Below, one piece after another: positions 23,023 through 29,764 of a stretch of 64,000 nucleotides of DNA (positions are counted from its first letter, which is position 1; the number at the start of each line of letters is the position of its first letter). The stretch covers positions 186,001-250,000 of the forward strand of contig NZ_VDLV01000013.1 of assembly GCF_013608025.1 (NCBI RefSeq), written 5' to 3'. Below the pieces are notes generated by a model. That model was not told the origin of the DNA and searched no databases. It was given only the letters and a program-made list of their open reading frames with translations. The position numbers and the translations under genes were made by a program. The DNA comes from Pseudomonas brassicacearum subsp. neoaurantiaca. GTDB taxonomy: Bacteria; Pseudomonadota; Gammaproteobacteria; Pseudomonadales; Pseudomonadaceae.

Positions 23023-24186
23023 ATGACCGTGTTGAAGATGTCCGACCTCGATCTGCAAGGTAAGCGCGTACTGATCCGCGAAGACCTCAACGTCCCCGTC
23101 AAGGACGGTGTTGTCACCAGCGACGCGCGCATCCTGGCCTCGCTGCCGACCATCAAGCTGGCCCTGGAAAAAGGCGCGGCCGTGATGGTCTGCTCGCACC
23201 TGGGCCGTCCGACCGAAGGCGAGTTCTCGGCGGAAAACAGCCTCAAGCCTGTGGCCGATTACCTGAGCAAGGCCCTGGGCCGTGACGTTCCCCTGGTGGC
23301 CGATTACCTGGGCGGTGTCGACGTCAAGTCTGGCGACGTCGTGCTGTTCGAAAACGTGCGCTTCAACAAAGGCGAGAAAAAAAATGCCGACGAACTGGCC
23401 CAGCAATACGCCGCCCTGTGCGACGTGTTCGTGATGGACGCCTTCGGCACCGCCCACCGCGCCGAGGGCTCGACCCATGGCGTGGCGAAGTTTGCCAAGG
23501 TCGCCGCTGCTGGCCCGCTGCTGGCCGCCGAACTCGATGCGCTGGGCAAGGCCCTGGGCTCGCCGGCCCAGCCGATGGCCGCTATCGTTGCCGGTTCCAA
23601 GGTGTCGACCAAGCTCGACGTACTCAACAGCCTGAGCCAAGTCTGCAACCAGTTGATCGTCGGTGGCGGCATCGCCAACACCTTCCTCGCTGCGGCCGGC
23701 CACCCGGTTGGCAAATCACTGTACGAGCCGGATCTGCTGGACACCGCCCGTGAAATCGCCGCCAAGGTCAGCGTTCCGCTGCCGGTGGACGTGGTGGTCG
23801 CCAAGGAGTTCGCCGAGAGCGCCGCTGCCACTGTCAAACTGATCGCTGACGTGGCCGAGGACGACATGATCCTCGACATCGGCCCGCAAACCGCGGCCAA
23901 CTTCGCCGAATTGCTGAAATCCTCCCAGACCATCCTGTGGAACGGCCCGGTTGGCGTATTCGAGTTCGACCAGTTCGGCAACGGCACCAAGGTGCTGGCC
24001 CAAGCCATCGCCGAAAGCGCCGCGTTTTCCATCGCCGGCGGTGGCGATACCCTGGCGGCCATCGATAAATATGGCGTGGCCGAGCAGATCTCCTACATTT
24101 CTACCGGCGGTGGCGCGTTCCTCGAATTCGTCGAGGGCAAAGTGCTGCCCGCCGTGGAAGTCCTGGAAAGCCGGGCCAAGGCCTGA
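23023..24186 (+). CDS. pgk: Phosphoglycerate kinase
   Basis: The 387-residue glycolytic enzyme transfers phosphate between 1,3-bisphosphoglycerate and ADP. Seen: [56 protein letters not shown], and the nucleotide-binding [15 protein letters not shown] at the end. The ATG at 23023 follows CAGGAA. A start at 23014 is possible but lacks spacing. It begins 24 bases after epd, so the two are co-transcribed. Confidence 0.98.
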   Translation: MTVLKMSDLDLQGKRVLIREDLNVPVKDGVVTSDARILASLPTIKLALEKGAAVMVCSHLGRPTEGEFSAENSLKPVADYLSKALGRDVPLVADYLGGVDVKSGDVVLFENVRFNKGEKKNADELAQQYAALCDVFVMDAFGTAHRAEGSTHGVAKFAKVAAAGPLLAAELDALGKALGSPAQPMAAIVAGSKVSTKLDVLNSLSQVCNQLIVGGGIANTFLAAAGHPVGKSLYEPDLLDTAREIAAKVSVPLPVDVVVAKEFAESAAATVKLIADVAEDDMILDIGPQTAANFAELLKSSQTILWNGPVGVFEFDQFGNGTKVLAQAIAESAAFSIAGGGDTLAAIDKYGVAEQISYISTGGGAFLEFVEGKVLPAVEVLESRAKA

Positions 24187-24217
24187 GGCGGCGTTGACCA
24201 GGCAAAGGAGTGTTCAA

Positions 24218-24445
24218 ATGGTCAAGACGTTCATGGCGCTGATGGCTGCGACGTTGCTGGCGGCTTGCTCCAGCAGCCCTAATAAAGCCACGGCGCCGGA
24301 TAATGCGACGCCAGTGCCCGAAGACGGTTGCTACCAGGCTGACTGGCAGGCCGAGACCAACCCGGTGCTGAACAAGCGTTCCGGGCCGGACGGCCTGGAT
24401 AAATACGAGACGCAAGCGCCGGTCAAGGAACATGGTTGCCCTTGA
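24218..24445 (+). CDS. Small lipoprotein, function unknown
   Basis: A 75-residue product with AAAGGAG before the ATG, a signal peptide and the lipobox LLAAC (Cys at about residue 17) followed by SSS. The mature 58 residues hold two more cysteines (DGCYQADW and HGCP) and are otherwise polar. I recognise no domain. Its place 31 bases after pgk suggests it rides on the glycolytic operon. The sorting signal has Ser after the Cys, so an outer-membrane location is likely. Confidence 0.8.
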   Translation: MVKTFMALMAATLLAACSSSPNKATAPDNATPVPEDGCYQADWQAETNPVLNKRSGPDGLDKYETQAPVKEHGCP

Positions 24446-24502
24446 CGGGTCAGACTCTTTAACTCATGGCTGGCGGCCTGTGCCGCCCGTCGAGGAACAC
24501 GG

Positions 24503-24838
24503 ATGAAAGGCTTTGTCGCCGTCACGGCGTTGGCATTGTTGGCCGGTTGCTCGCAACTGGGTTTTTTGCAGTCGTCCGAACCCGTTGCAGAGGGCTGGAC
24601 GAGTTGGACATGTGACAGCGAAGCCAAGGTGCTGTGGCGCTATGCCGATGCTGCGCGCAAGGCAGTCGATGTCCGCCTGGGCGGTGCCGAGAAGGTTTAT
24701 CGGCTCAAGCTGGAGCCGGGTGCCGAAGGTTCGTTGTACAGCGATGACATGCTGGCGTTTCACATCAAGGGTGAGGAAGGCCTGGTGTATTGGGTCGCCA
24801 CCAATGATCTGATTGGGCGAGGCTGCAAGGCTGAGTGA
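24503..24838 (+). CDS. MliC-like lipoprotein (possible C-type lysozyme inhibitor)
   Basis: The 111-residue lipoprotein has the lipobox LLAGC (Cys at about residue 16). The mature part has WTSWTCDSEAKVLWRYAD, then YRLKLEPGAEGSLYSDDMLAFHIKGEEGLVYW, and a final Cys. This resembles the small beta-barrel of MliC/PliC inhibitors (an early Cys, the Y.SD...F..KG.E pattern and a C-terminal Cys that would pair). The match is from pattern only. GAGGAA precedes the ATG. Second lipoprotein in a row after pgk. Confidence 0.65.
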   Translation: MKGFVAVTALALLAGCSQLGFLQSSEPVAEGWTSWTCDSEAKVLWRYADAARKAVDVRLGGAEKVYRLKLEPGAEGSLYSDDMLAFHIKGEEGLVYWVATNDLIGRGCKAE

Positions 24839-24886
24839 CAAGATTCATCTGATTTACACAGATCCGAATAGGGAAGCAGATCCAAT

Positions 24887-24974
24887 GTGGGAGCGAGCTT
24901 GCTCGCGATAGCGGTCCATCAGACAACAGAGATGTTGAATGTGCCGCCCTTATCGCGAGCAAGCTCGCTCCCAC
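24887..24974. repeat. REPIN, family A, upstream of fba
   Basis: Inverted family-A REP pair in the gap between the MliC-like gene and fba. Confidence 0.9.
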
Positions 24975-25113
24975 AGGGATCGCGTCAATTTTGGATTTAG
25001 CGATACGGAACACGCGGCCCGGGCCAACCCCCGATCCGCAATGACTTGAATAGCCGCCGCCGCTCCGGCAGGCTGGCACGATTAACGACCCTCGACCGGG
25101 AGAGAGACACACA

Positions 25114-26178
25114 ATGGCACTTATCAGCATGCGTCAGATGCTGGACCACGCAGCCGAGTTCGGCTACGGCGTCCCAGCCTTTAACGTCAACAACCTTGAG
25201 CAGATGCGCGCCATCATGGAAGCCGCTGACAAGACTGACTCCCCGGTGATCGTCCAGGCTTCGGCCGGTGCCCGTAAATATGCCGGCGCGCCGTTCCTGC
25301 GCCACCTGATCCTGGCGGCGATCGAAGAATTCCCGCACATCCCTGTGTGCATGCACCAGGACCACGGCACCAGCCCTGACGTCTGCCAGCGCTCCATCCA
25401 ACTGGGCTTCAGCTCGGTAATGATGGACGGTTCCCTGGGCGAAGACGGCAAGACCCCGACCGACTACGAATACAACGTGCGCGTTACCCAGCAGACCGTC
25501 GCCATGGCCCACGCCTGCGGCGTCTCGGTGGAAGGCGAACTGGGTTGCCTGGGCTCGCTGGAAACCGGCATGGCCGGCGAAGAAGACGGCATCGGTGCTG
25601 AAGGTGTTCTGGATCACAGCCAGATGCTGACCGACCCGGAAGAAGCCGCGGACTTCGTCAAGAAAACCCAGGTCGACGCCCTGGCCATCGCCATCGGCAC
25701 CAGCCACGGCGCCTATAAGTTCACCAAGCCGCCCACCGGCGACGTGCTGGCCATCGACCGCATCAAGGAAATCCACAAGCGCATCCCCAACACCCACCTG
25801 GTGATGCACGGTTCTTCCTCGGTACCGCAGGAGTGGCTGGCGATCATCAACCAGTACGGCGGCGACATCAAGGAAACCTACGGCGTGCCGGTTGAAGAAA
25901 TCGTCGAAGGTATCAAGTACGGCGTGCGCAAGGTCAACATCGACACCGACCTGCGCTTGGCTTCTACCGGTGCCATGCGTCGTCTGATGGCGACCAACCC
26001 GAGCGAGTTTGATCCGCGTAAGTTCTTTGGCGCGACTGTGACGGCGATGCGGGATGTTTGTATTGCGCGTTATGAGGCGTTTGGTACGGCGGGGAATGCT
26101 TCGAAGATCAAGCCGATCTCTTTGGAAGCTATGTATCAGCGGTACTTGAAGGGTGAGTTGAACGCTAAGGTTAATTGA
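25114..26178 (+). CDS. fba: Fructose-1,6-bisphosphate aldolase, class II
   Basis: The 354-residue zinc enzyme splits or forms fructose-1,6-bisphosphate. Seen: [14 protein letters not shown], the zinc-binding [46 protein letters not shown], and [12 protein letters not shown] followed by [12 protein letters not shown]. It belongs to the longer CbbA-like class II group. The last 70 or so codons have a different third-base pattern from the rest (see findings). A terminator lies 16 bases after the stop. Confidence 0.97.
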   Translation: MALISMRQMLDHAAEFGYGVPAFNVNNLEQMRAIMEAADKTDSPVIVQASAGARKYAGAPFLRHLILAAIEEFPHIPVCMHQDHGTSPDVCQRSIQLGFSSVMMDGSLGEDGKTPTDYEYNVRVTQQTVAMAHACGVSVEGELGCLGSLETGMAGEEDGIGAEGVLDHSQMLTDPEEAADFVKKTQVDALAIAIGTSHGAYKFTKPPTGDVLAIDRIKEIHKRIPNTHLVMHGSSSVPQEWLAIINQYGGDIKETYGVPVEEIVEGIKYGVRKVNIDTDLRLASTGAMRRLMATNPSEFDPRKFFGATVTAMRDVCIARYEAFGTAGNASKIKPISLEAMYQRYLKGELNAKVN

Positions 26179-26194
26179 TGTTTTAGCGTTGTGA

Positions 26195-26222
26195 GAAAAC
26201 CCGCAGAGATGCGGGTTTTTTT
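26195..26222 (+). terminator. Terminator of fba
   Basis: Stem AAACCCGCA / TGCGGGTTT with a short loop and a T run immediately after. Confidence 0.93.
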
Positions 26223-26243
26223 ATGGGTGGGGTTTCTTGTTTT

Positions 26244-26916
26244 TGTGTGTATATCCGTTTTTTTTGTAACGGCTACTTATGGTTCCGCTCTTACAGCGGC
26301 TCACTTTTGAGAAGCGCAAAAGTAAGCAAAACGCTTTTGCCCCACCACTCGGTGCCTCGCTAGGGCTCGGCATGCCCTCACTCCGGCATTACTCCGTGGG
26401 CCGCCGCGAAGGGCCATCCATGGCCCAGCGCGGCTACCTCGGCATCCATGCCGAGGTGCCCACTGCGCAATGCCTGCGTTCGGCCATCGTGGTTAACGGG
26501 GCGCCCGAGATCAACGTCCACCACGAGGCGGCCTAACAGCCGACCTGGTTCTTGGTGGGAACCGCGTTTCCCTTGTGGGAGCGAGCTTGCTCGCGATGAC
26601 GGCAGCAAATCCAGCCGCCACACAACTGAATGACCACCAGCAAACTGCTAGGGCCATATCACTGCCAAGGAAGATGTCGCATGTACCAACCTTATCGCGA
26701 GCAGGCTCGCTCCCACAGGGGAAACGCGGTTCCCATCAAGAGCCAGGTCGGCTACTAGGCCGCCTCGGAAAGGACGTTGATCTCGGCACACCGAGCCCAG
26801 GCGAGGTGCCGAGTGGTGGGGCAGGAGCGCTTTGGTTACTTTCGCGCTTTTCGAAAGTGACTCGCCGTAAGGGCGAAACCATAAGTGGCCGTTACAAAAA
26901 AACGGATATACACACA
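26244..26916. repeat. Long imperfect inverted-repeat element with a REPIN at its centre
   Basis: The sequence running in from the left (TGTGTGTATATCCG, T run, TGTAACGGCTACTTATGG, then CACTTTTGAGAAGCGC, CCCCACCACTCGG, ATCAACGTCC, GAGGCGGCCTA, AACCGCGTTTCCC) is read again from the right end on the opposite strand with scattered mismatches. Left arm 26244-26597, right arm 26694-26916. The left arm has 130 extra bases at 26377-26506. Each arm ends in a family-A REP, so the centre is a REPIN. No convincing coding frame spans it. It fills the gap between fba and the leader at 27.3 kb and looks like two head-on copies of one intergenic repeat. Confidence 0.85.
26575..26716. repeat. REPIN, family A, at the centre of the long inverted repeat
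   Basis: GGGAGCGAGCTTGCTCGC on the left and its inverse (with an AGG variant) on the right, separated by about 96 bases that are not inverted copies. Confidence 0.88.
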
Positions 26917-26966
26917 GATCCTGATAGCGCTGTGTCAGCCGACATCCCTATCACTGACCCTGCGCT

Positions 26967-26989
26967 ATCGCGAGCAAGCTCGCTCCCAC
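26967..26989. repeat. Single family-A REP
   Basis: An unpaired REP in the inverse orientation, 50 bases outside the long inverted repeat. It is the clearest lone family-A copy in the window. Confidence 0.8.
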
Positions 26990-27015
26990 AGGGGGGCATC
27001 TTCCACCGGGGGGGG

Positions 27016-27300
27016 TTATTGGTCTTCGAGGCCGCGTTGCTCGATGACGCCGAACACGTCGGTGACGTCCTGGACGAGGATCCGGGCGACGTTGGTGAGG
27101 GTGTTGAAGTCGCCAGCAGCCGAATCGCGCAAGGTGGCGCAGGCCATGAGCGTCAGGTAGTCGAGGGTCGCATGCAGGCGTTCGCTGGCGCAGGCGTGAA
27201 GCTCTGTTAGCGGGGCGGTTTTGTCAATGAACAGCACAGGTTGTGTGGTGGCGATTGGGGTTAAGGGCGTGAAGCGGTTAATCGATTGATGCGTGGTCAT
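27016..27300 (-). CDS. Small DUF3077/DUF6124-like protein
   Basis: A 94-residue protein (MTTHQSINRFTPLTPI at the front) with a PVLFIDKTAPLTELHACASERLHATLDYLTL segment and a C-terminal helix RILVQDVTDVFGVIEQ. The arrangement (a short variable front, a '.L..A.E.L......L' helix, a small-residue turn, a last helix) is that of small Pseudomonas proteins grouped as DUF3077 or DUF6124, of unknown function. AGGGAAT lies before the ATG at 27300. The start codon overlaps the stop of an upstream ORF (TATGA), which suggests translational coupling. Confidence 0.7.
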   Translation of the reverse strand: MTTHQSINRFTPLTPIATTQPVLFIDKTAPLTELHACASERLHATLDYLTLMACATLRDSAAGDFNTLTNVARILVQDVTDVFGVIEQRGLEDQ

Positions 27301-27488
27301 AGATGAAATTCCCTGTAGAAAAAGAATTGCCACCTTTTTGCTGCGAAACAAAGTGGGTGGCAGCTACGCGCGGGTTCGCAGACCGAGAATGACCAAACCC
27401 GGCAGACCCAGAGGTCTCCCACGCGCAACCGCCATAAAATGAACGCCGGCAATTTTGCCTGAGTTTTCATTTCGCGGTGCAAAGTCAT
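27297..27488 (-). CDS. Possible upstream ORF coupled to the small DUF gene
   Basis: A 63-codon frame starts at an ATG at 27488 and stops with a TGA whose first two bases are shared with the next start codon. The translation (MTLHREMKTQAKLPAF, later ending FFFYREFHL) is rich in Arg, Trp, Phe and Cys and does not look like a globular protein. Another frame through the same bases is also open. It may be a leader peptide, or only a by-product of a conserved structured RNA. AGAGAA precedes the ATG. Confidence 0.35.
   Translation of the reverse strand: MTLHREMKTQAKLPAFILWRLRVGDLWVCRVWSFSVCEPARSCHPLCFAAKRWQFFFYREFHL
27329..27361 (-). promoter_or_regulatory. Leader hairpin just before the small DUF gene
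   Basis: GCCACC at one side pairs with GGTGGC at the other, continued by CTTTTTG/CAAAG, about 30 bases before the start codon at 27300. Together with the repeated blocks at 27373-27413 and 27502-27548 it makes a structured leader. Confidence 0.55.
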
Positions 27489-27548
27489 TGTTCTCTGTCG
27501 GGCTGCGAAACCCCTGCCCACCGGCCAAAGCCAGCAGACCCACCGAAC
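27373..27548 (-). repeat. Two diverged copies of a leader block upstream of the small DUF gene
   Basis: On the minus strand the block at 27373-27413 reads CTGGGTCTGCCGGGTTTGGT, then a TCTGCGAACC end. The block at 27502-27548 reads GGTGGGTCTGCTGGCTTTGG, then a GTTTCGCAGCCC end. They are direct copies with a 130-base period. The stretch between them carries ACTCAGGCAAAATTGCC. Confidence 0.55.
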
Positions 27549-27602
27549 TATAGAGCAGATTCCCGAGGCCAAAATCGACCCTGTAGGACGCACCGGCCCC
27601 CT

Positions 27603-27719
27603 GTGGCGAGGGAGCTTGCTCCCGCTCGGGGGCGCAGCCGCCGTAAAACCGGCAAATGCGGTAGGTCTGGAGGAAAGAGGGCCGCTTCGCAGCCCAGCGG
27701 GAGCAAGCTCCCTCGCCAC
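27603..27719. repeat. REPIN, family B
   Basis: Inverted family-B REP pair at the far end of the leader region, between it and the first lyase gene. Confidence 0.9.
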
Positions 27720-27757
27720 GGGGCGTAAATTCCTACGAGATTTTCAGAAGCAGAAAA

Positions 27758-28426
27758 TCAGGTGTTGTGATCGATATCCAGCACGCTGAACGTCACCTTC
27801 CCACCTTCGCTGGTATAGCCCGTGTTGTCCTGCACGTACACCCCGGCTTTGAAGTACAACGGCTTGTCGCGCCAGGCGGCGCCAACCGTGGTGTACCAAC
27901 TGTTGCCCGCGGCGGTAATGCCCAGGTCGCCGGTCCGATCGAGATGGATCCGGTACGAAAACGACCGATTGAGCTTCACCCCCGTGGCAACGGTGATGAC
28001 CCTGCCTTCGCTGTCATCGGGACGCATGCGGACCTTGGCGACAATGTTGCCGGTGGCGCTGGAGTCGCTGTATTGGTATTCCAGCTTGACCATGGGCTTG
28101 CTGCTGTCCTTGGCATGGATCTGACCAATCACGATCTTGCCGCTGCTGGGCACCTGGCTGACGACGAGGCTCGCCCGCAGCTGGTTGTCGGCGTCGGGGT
28201 AGACCCAGTTGCGCAAGGTGCCGTCCTTGTAGGTCTCGCGCAATTCGCTGCGCGGGTAAATGGCATTCTCTGTCTTGGTGCCGGTAACCGGTGACCAGAA
28301 GTACACCGTGCTGCCTGAGGAGTTGAAATACTTGTCCTGGAACCCGTCTACCAAGCGAGGGGTTTCGATGGTTTTCGGCGGGCTGCCTTCGGGAATGCTC
28401 AGGTTCCAGGTTGCAAGATCGACCAT
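27758..28426 (-). CDS. Alginate lyase, polysaccharide lyase family 7 (copy 1)
   Basis: The 222-residue enzyme has all three PL7 signatures: RSELRE at 59-64, QIH at 102-104 and YFKAGVYVQ at 191-199, which carry the catalytic Arg, Gln, His and Tyr. It cleaves alginate by beta-elimination; the QIH form is often linked with guluronate-containing blocks. No signal peptide is seen, as in the short P. aeruginosa homologue, so it may be cytosolic or leave by another route. It is about three-quarters identical by eye to the next gene, a tandem duplicate. A sigma-54-type promoter sequence lies 151 bases upstream. Confidence 0.92.
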   Translation of the reverse strand: MVDLATWNLSIPEGSPPKTIETPRLVDGFQDKYFNSSGSTVYFWSPVTGTKTENAIYPRSELRETYKDGTLRNWVYPDADNQLRASLVVSQVPSSGKIVIGQIHAKDSSKPMVKLEYQYSDSSATGNIVAKVRMRPDDSEGRVITVATGVKLNRSFSYRIHLDRTGDLGITAAGNSWYTTVGAAWRDKPLYFKAGVYVQDNTGYTSEGGKVTFSVLDIDHNT

Positions 28427-28576
28427 GTTCGGATCCTTTCTGAGGAGAAGAAATGATTTACGCCACAGCCGGAGGCTCTAAGACGCGCTTTTTCCGACGC
28501 CAAGAAGGGTGAGGACGAAGATTTGACACAGTCGTCCGGCGGAGGGTTGGCGTCAGCAGACCGTCAGAGTGGCGTT

Positions 28577-28592
28577 TGCCGGTTTTGTGCCC
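28577..28592 (-). promoter_or_regulatory. Sigma-54-type -24/-12 promoter of lyase copy 1
   Basis: Minus strand GGGCACAAAACCGGCA has GG and GC ten bases apart with GGCAC and GCA intact. Eight bases upstream is the palindrome CGACCATTGGTCG (28601-28613), a possible protein site. The rest of the gap holds only the terminator of copy 2. Confidence 0.5.
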
Positions 28593-28678
28593 GATAAAAA
28601 CGACCATTGGTCGATTATCTGGTTTTTTCGGGGAACCTTATGGGGTGGCCATTTGGCAGCCTTGCCGGATTCAAGACC

Positions 28679-28709
28679 AAAAAAAAGCACCCTGAGTCGG
28701 GTGCTTTCT
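28679..28709 (-). terminator. Terminator of lyase copy 2
   Basis: On the minus strand AAAGCACCCGA / TCAGGGTGCTTT forms a stem followed by eight T's, 59 bases beyond the stop of the second lyase. The two lyases are therefore separate transcripts. Confidence 0.88.
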
Positions 28710-28767
28710 AAACGGGACGGTCGATAGCAGCGTTCCGTGCTGCTGTCACAGCGCAGCGGGGCGGGAA

Positions 28768-29439
28768 TCAAAGGGTGGTGTGTTTGATTTCCAACAGGCT
28801 GAACGTTACTTTTCCGCCTTCGGTGACATAGCCCGTGTTGTCCTGGACATAAACGCCGGCCTTGAAATACAGCGGCTTTACCTTCCAGCTCGGATCTACG
28901 GTGGTGCGCCAGTTATAGCCCGCCGCGCTGATGCCAAGTGCGCCCTTGGGGCTCAGGTGAATCATGTACGAAAAGCTGCGGTTCAGGGTCACGCCGGTTG
29001 CAATGGTAATGACCTGCCCCGTCTCGTCATCAGGACGCATGCGCACCTTGGCGACGATATTTCCCGTGGAACTGTAGGTCTTGTATTGGTATTCCAGCTT
29101 CACCATCGGGCTGGTGCTGTCCTTGGTGTGAATCTGGCCAATCACGATCTTGCCGGAGCTGGGTACCTGATTGACGGTGATGGTGGCGCGCAAGGTGTTG
29201 TCCGCCGACGGGTAAAGCCAGTTGCGCAAGGTGCCGTCGGGATAGGTTTCGCGCAGTTCGCTGCGCGGGTAAATCGCGTTGGCCGTCTTGGTGCCGGTTA
29301 CCGGGGCCCAGAAGAACACGGTGCCGGTTTCGGCGTTGAAATATTGATCCTTGAACCCTTGCGCCAGGCGAGGGGTTTCGATGGTCATCGCCGGGCTGCC
29401 TTCGGGGATGCTCAAGTTCCAGGTGGTGAGATCGATCAT
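28768..29439 (-). CDS. Alginate lyase, polysaccharide lyase family 7 (copy 2)
   Basis: The 223-residue product has RSELRE, QIH and YFKAGVYVQ at the same positions as copy 1 and again no signal peptide. Differences cluster in the loops (NAETGT against NSSGST, KTYSST against SDSSAT), so the two may differ in substrate preference. Its promoter region, leader length and an upstream GACC..GGTC-like site are also duplicated. That means the copied unit included the control region. No alginate lyase regulator or transporter is next to it. Confidence 0.92.
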   Translation of the reverse strand: MIDLTTWNLSIPEGSPAMTIETPRLAQGFKDQYFNAETGTVFFWAPVTGTKTANAIYPRSELRETYPDGTLRNWLYPSADNTLRATITVNQVPSSGKIVIGQIHTKDSTSPMVKLEYQYKTYSSTGNIVAKVRMRPDDETGQVITIATGVTLNRSFSYMIHLSPKGALGISAAGYNWRTTVDPSWKVKPLYFKAGVYVQDNTGYVTEGGKVTFSLLEIKHTTL

Positions 29440-29592
29440 GTTCAGGTCCTACGTATCGGGATGCAAAAAAGGGTGCGCCGTGTCGGGAGGCTTTAAACCG
29501 CCCTTTTGAAGCGTCTCGAAACGCTGGATAGGGGCTTTTCTTGTTGACCGTTCGGCGGTTGTTTGACGTCAATTGACTGTCGTGGGTGTCAT

Positions 29593-29608
29593 TGCAGCTT
29601 TTGTGCCT
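29593..29608 (-). promoter_or_regulatory. Sigma-54-type -24/-12 promoter of lyase copy 2
   Basis: Minus strand AGGCACAAAAGCTGCA, the counterpart of the sequence before copy 1, lies 154 bases from the start codon (151 for copy 1). A degenerate form of the upstream palindrome (GACCGTTAGTC) is also present. The remaining bases to 29764 show no other gene. Confidence 0.5.
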
Positions 29609-29764
29609 GACAGGGGTGACCGTTAGTCGGCTATTTCGGGCTTTGTCTGGATGATGGCGCGATGACACCTACTGCTTTTCAAAATCCCGGTCTAGAGTGA
29701 GATCACCTGTATGTTGTCCGCCTTGCTTCATAGGCAGACATGGCGCCCCGATAAGAGAAGCAGC

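Noticed and set aside
21697-23703. Minus-strand ORF of 668 codons over epd and pgk
   Set aside because: It spans two real genes and a REPIN. Its sequence shows no domain.
26575-27210. Plus-strand ORF of 211 codons across the inverted-repeat element
   Set aside because: It reads through two REP sequences and repeats. Words such as GASLLAMTAA and SRASSLPQG are translations of REPs, not a gene.
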